Shown one piece after another: positions 7,192 to 7,904 of a DNA stretch of 7,904 nucleotides; position 1 is the first letter of the stretch, and each line of letters opens with the position of its first letter. The notes beneath the pieces were generated by a model. That model saw only the letters and a list, made by a program, of their open reading frames with translations, was not told where the DNA came from and searched no databases. Both the position numbers and the translations under genes were made by a program. The stretch comes from Bacteroidota bacterium (GTDB lineage Bacteria; Bacteroidota; Bacteroidia; Flavobacteriales_F; PHOS-HE28): positions 1 through 7,904 of the forward strand of contig CAUJFM010000182.1 in the NCBI GenBank assembly GCA_963169595.1. Reading direction: 5' to 3'.

Positions 7192-7199
7192 CAAAGGTA
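7192..7199 (-). promoter_or_regulatory. Bacteroidota-type -7 promoter element for the lpxD-like/phosphatase pair
   Basis: On the minus strand this reads TACCTTTG, a perfect match to the Bacteroidota -7 consensus TAnnTTTG. It lies 17 bases before the GTG start at 7174 and about 60 bases after the hairpin that follows efp. Transcription would begin about 5 to 8 bases downstream and leave a leader of roughly 10 bases. No TTTG is visible at the expected -33 spacing; the nearest TTG is only 6 bases away. If real, it rules out the longer lpxD-like reading frame, whose ATG codons lie upstream of this start. Confidence 0.5.
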
Positions 7200-7256
7200 G
7201 CTGCGCAACGCATGTCAGCCCGGTGGGTGCGGGTCGGTGTGGTGCCCCCGAAAATG

Positions 7257-7291
7257 CGGACCCCGCCTCCCAAAGCTGGGGGCGGGGTCCG
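7257..7291 (-). terminator. Terminator-like hairpin after efp
   Basis: An 11-base perfect inverted repeat, 7257-7267 against 7281-7291 (CGGACCCCGCC and its complement), encloses 13 bases, two of which can extend the stem past one mismatch. Read on the minus strand, the stem is followed after two bases by TTTT, and then by GC-rich sequence. It lies about 75 bases past the efp stop, between efp and the lpxD-like gene's promoter element. The T-tract is short, so it may be a weak terminator or an RNA 3'-end stabiliser. On the plus strand no T-run follows, which fixes the likely direction. Confidence 0.6.
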
Positions 7292-7314
7292 GTTGTCGTC
7301 CTGTTCGGGTGGGC

Positions 7315-7355
7315 CGCGGTGTGTCGACGTGATAGAACGCGGTGTGTCGACGTGA
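7315..7355. repeat. 18-base perfect direct repeat behind efp
   Basis: CGCGGTGTGTCGACGTGA occurs at 7315-7332 and again at 7338-7355 with a 23-base period, separated by five bases (TAGAA). It is a partial tandem duplication in the noncoding tail immediately past the efp stop codon. No coding or mobile-element context explains it. Confidence 0.85.
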
Positions 7356-7366
7356 ACGTCGACGTT
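7355..7366. repeat. 12-base perfect palindrome at the efp stop codon
   Basis: AACGTCGACGTT is a perfect palindrome. It overlaps the efp stop codon (TAA on the minus strand, 7365-7367) and abuts the direct repeat. Its core GTCGACGT (7358-7365) occurs twice more, at 7323-7330 and 7346-7353, giving three copies in 43 bases. It could be a small operator or only part of a local duplication. Confidence 0.6.
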
Positions 7367-7904
7367 ACTTCTTGACGCGGTCCAGGTAGTCGCCGGTCTC
7401 GGTGTCCACGCGGATCACGGTGCCGGCGTCCACGAAGATGGGCACCATGACTTCAGCGCCGGTCTCCAATTTGGCCTGCTTCATCACCTTGTTGCTGGTG
7501 TCGCCCTTCACGGCGTGCTCGGCCTCGGTCACGGTCAGTTCCACCACTTTCGGGGGGCGGGCGAAGATGGGGGTGTCGCTCTCGAAGCCGATCTGGATCA
7601 CCATCTCCTCCTTCAGGAACTTCATGGCATCGCCCAGCAGGTTCACGGGGATGTACACCTGCTCGAAGTTCTCCTGGTTCATGCACACCAGGTTGTCGCC
7701 CTCGCGGTAGAGGTATTGCAGTTCGTGCACTTCCACGCGGAGCACCTCCATGGTTTCGCCGCTGCGCCAGCGGTGCTCGTTGAGCTTGCCGTTGCGGATG
7801 TTGCGCATCTTGCCCTGGTAGAAGGCGCGCAGGTTGCCGGGCGTGCGGTGCTGCCATTCCATGATCTGGCAGATGTCGCCGTTGAAGCGGATGTAGGAGC
7901 CGAT
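7365..7904 (-). CDS. efp: Translation elongation factor P, N-terminus cut by window edge
   Basis: 179 residues and the stop codon are visible. The frame runs open through the right edge, and by comparison with the usual 185-190 residues about eight N-terminal residues are missing. EF-P binds ribosomes stalled on consecutive prolines between the P and E sites and restores peptide-bond formation. Visible residues 1-14 read IGSYIRFNGDICQI, a normal EF-P beginning, so the internal ATG at 7862 is not the start. Two OB-type domains follow the N-terminal domain. The C-terminal signature with LETGAEVMVPIF and IRVDTETGDYLDRVKK is intact. The tip of domain I reads RTPGNLRAF (visible residues 20-28). 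Aligned with KPGKGQAF of E. coli, Asn (codon 7833-7835) replaces the modified Lys34. It lies upstream of the lpxD-like gene with a hairpin between, so it may be transcribed separately or read through. Confidence 0.95.
   Translation of the reverse strand: MGSYIRFNGDICQIMEWQHRTPGNLRAFYQGKMRNIRNGKLNEHRWRSGETMEVLRVEVHELQYLYREGDNLVCMNQENFEQVYIPVNLLGDAMKFLKEEMVIQIGFESDTPIFARPPKVVELTVTEAEHAVKGDTSNKVMKQAKLETGAEVMVPIFVDAGTVIRVDTETGDYLDRVKK

Noticed and set aside
7175..7273. Upstream extension of the lpxD-like gene to an ATG at 7273
   Set aside because: The 33 extra residues look unlike any LpxD N-terminus, overlap the terminator hairpin, and include the TACCTTTG promoter element.
1..7904. CRISPR arrays, tRNA or rRNA genes, insertion sequences, phage or toxin-antitoxin genes
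   Set aside because: I found no regularly spaced repeats, no cloverleaf-like or rRNA-like sequence, no transposase-like frame and no terminal inverted repeats.

Overview
The window is GC-rich, and most codon third positions are G or C. It looks like chromosomal DNA from a high-GC member of the Bacteroidota. Three things suggest this. The flippase and the short LpxD paralog resemble Bacteroidota families. One promoter element fits the Bacteroidota -7 consensus (TAnnTTTG). Most starts lack a Shine-Dalgarno sequence. The phylum is inferred from recognition and was not computed.

Left part (43-5032, + strand): four genes form the assembly module of a Wzx/Wzy-type surface polysaccharide pathway. 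In order they are a Wzx-like flippase (43-1494), two related Wzz-like chain-length regulators (1610-2623 and 2620-3570, overlapping by 4 bases), and a Wzy/WaaL-like O-antigen polymerase or ligase (3581-5032). The flippase would move lipid-linked repeat units across the inner membrane. The polymerase would join them, or transfer the chain to lipid A-core. The two Wzz proteins would set chain length. No glycosyltransferase, Wza-type exporter or tyrosine autokinase is present, so the rest of the pathway lies elsewhere.

Right part (5025-7904, - strand, read right to left): elongation factor P (5' end cut by the window edge), a terminator-like hairpin, a promoter-like element, a short LpxD-type acyltransferase, and 5 bases further on a GAF-like/PPM (SpoIIE/RsbU-type) phosphatase. 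Neighbouring efp and the short lpxD paralog is, from memory, a recurrent Bacteroidota arrangement.

The two parts converge. The last 8 bases of the polymerase gene overlap the last 8 bases of the phosphatase gene, leaving no room for an ordinary terminator. The two gaps longer than 100 bases are 1495-1609 (a small hairpin at the first wzz start and a weak promoter candidate) and 7175-7364 (hairpin, promoter element and an 18-base direct repeat).

I see no wholly new system. The most distinctive points are asparagine at the EF-P modification site, the paired wzz genes, the efp-lpxD-like-phosphatase cluster, the 8-base convergent overlap and the compact intergenic control region.
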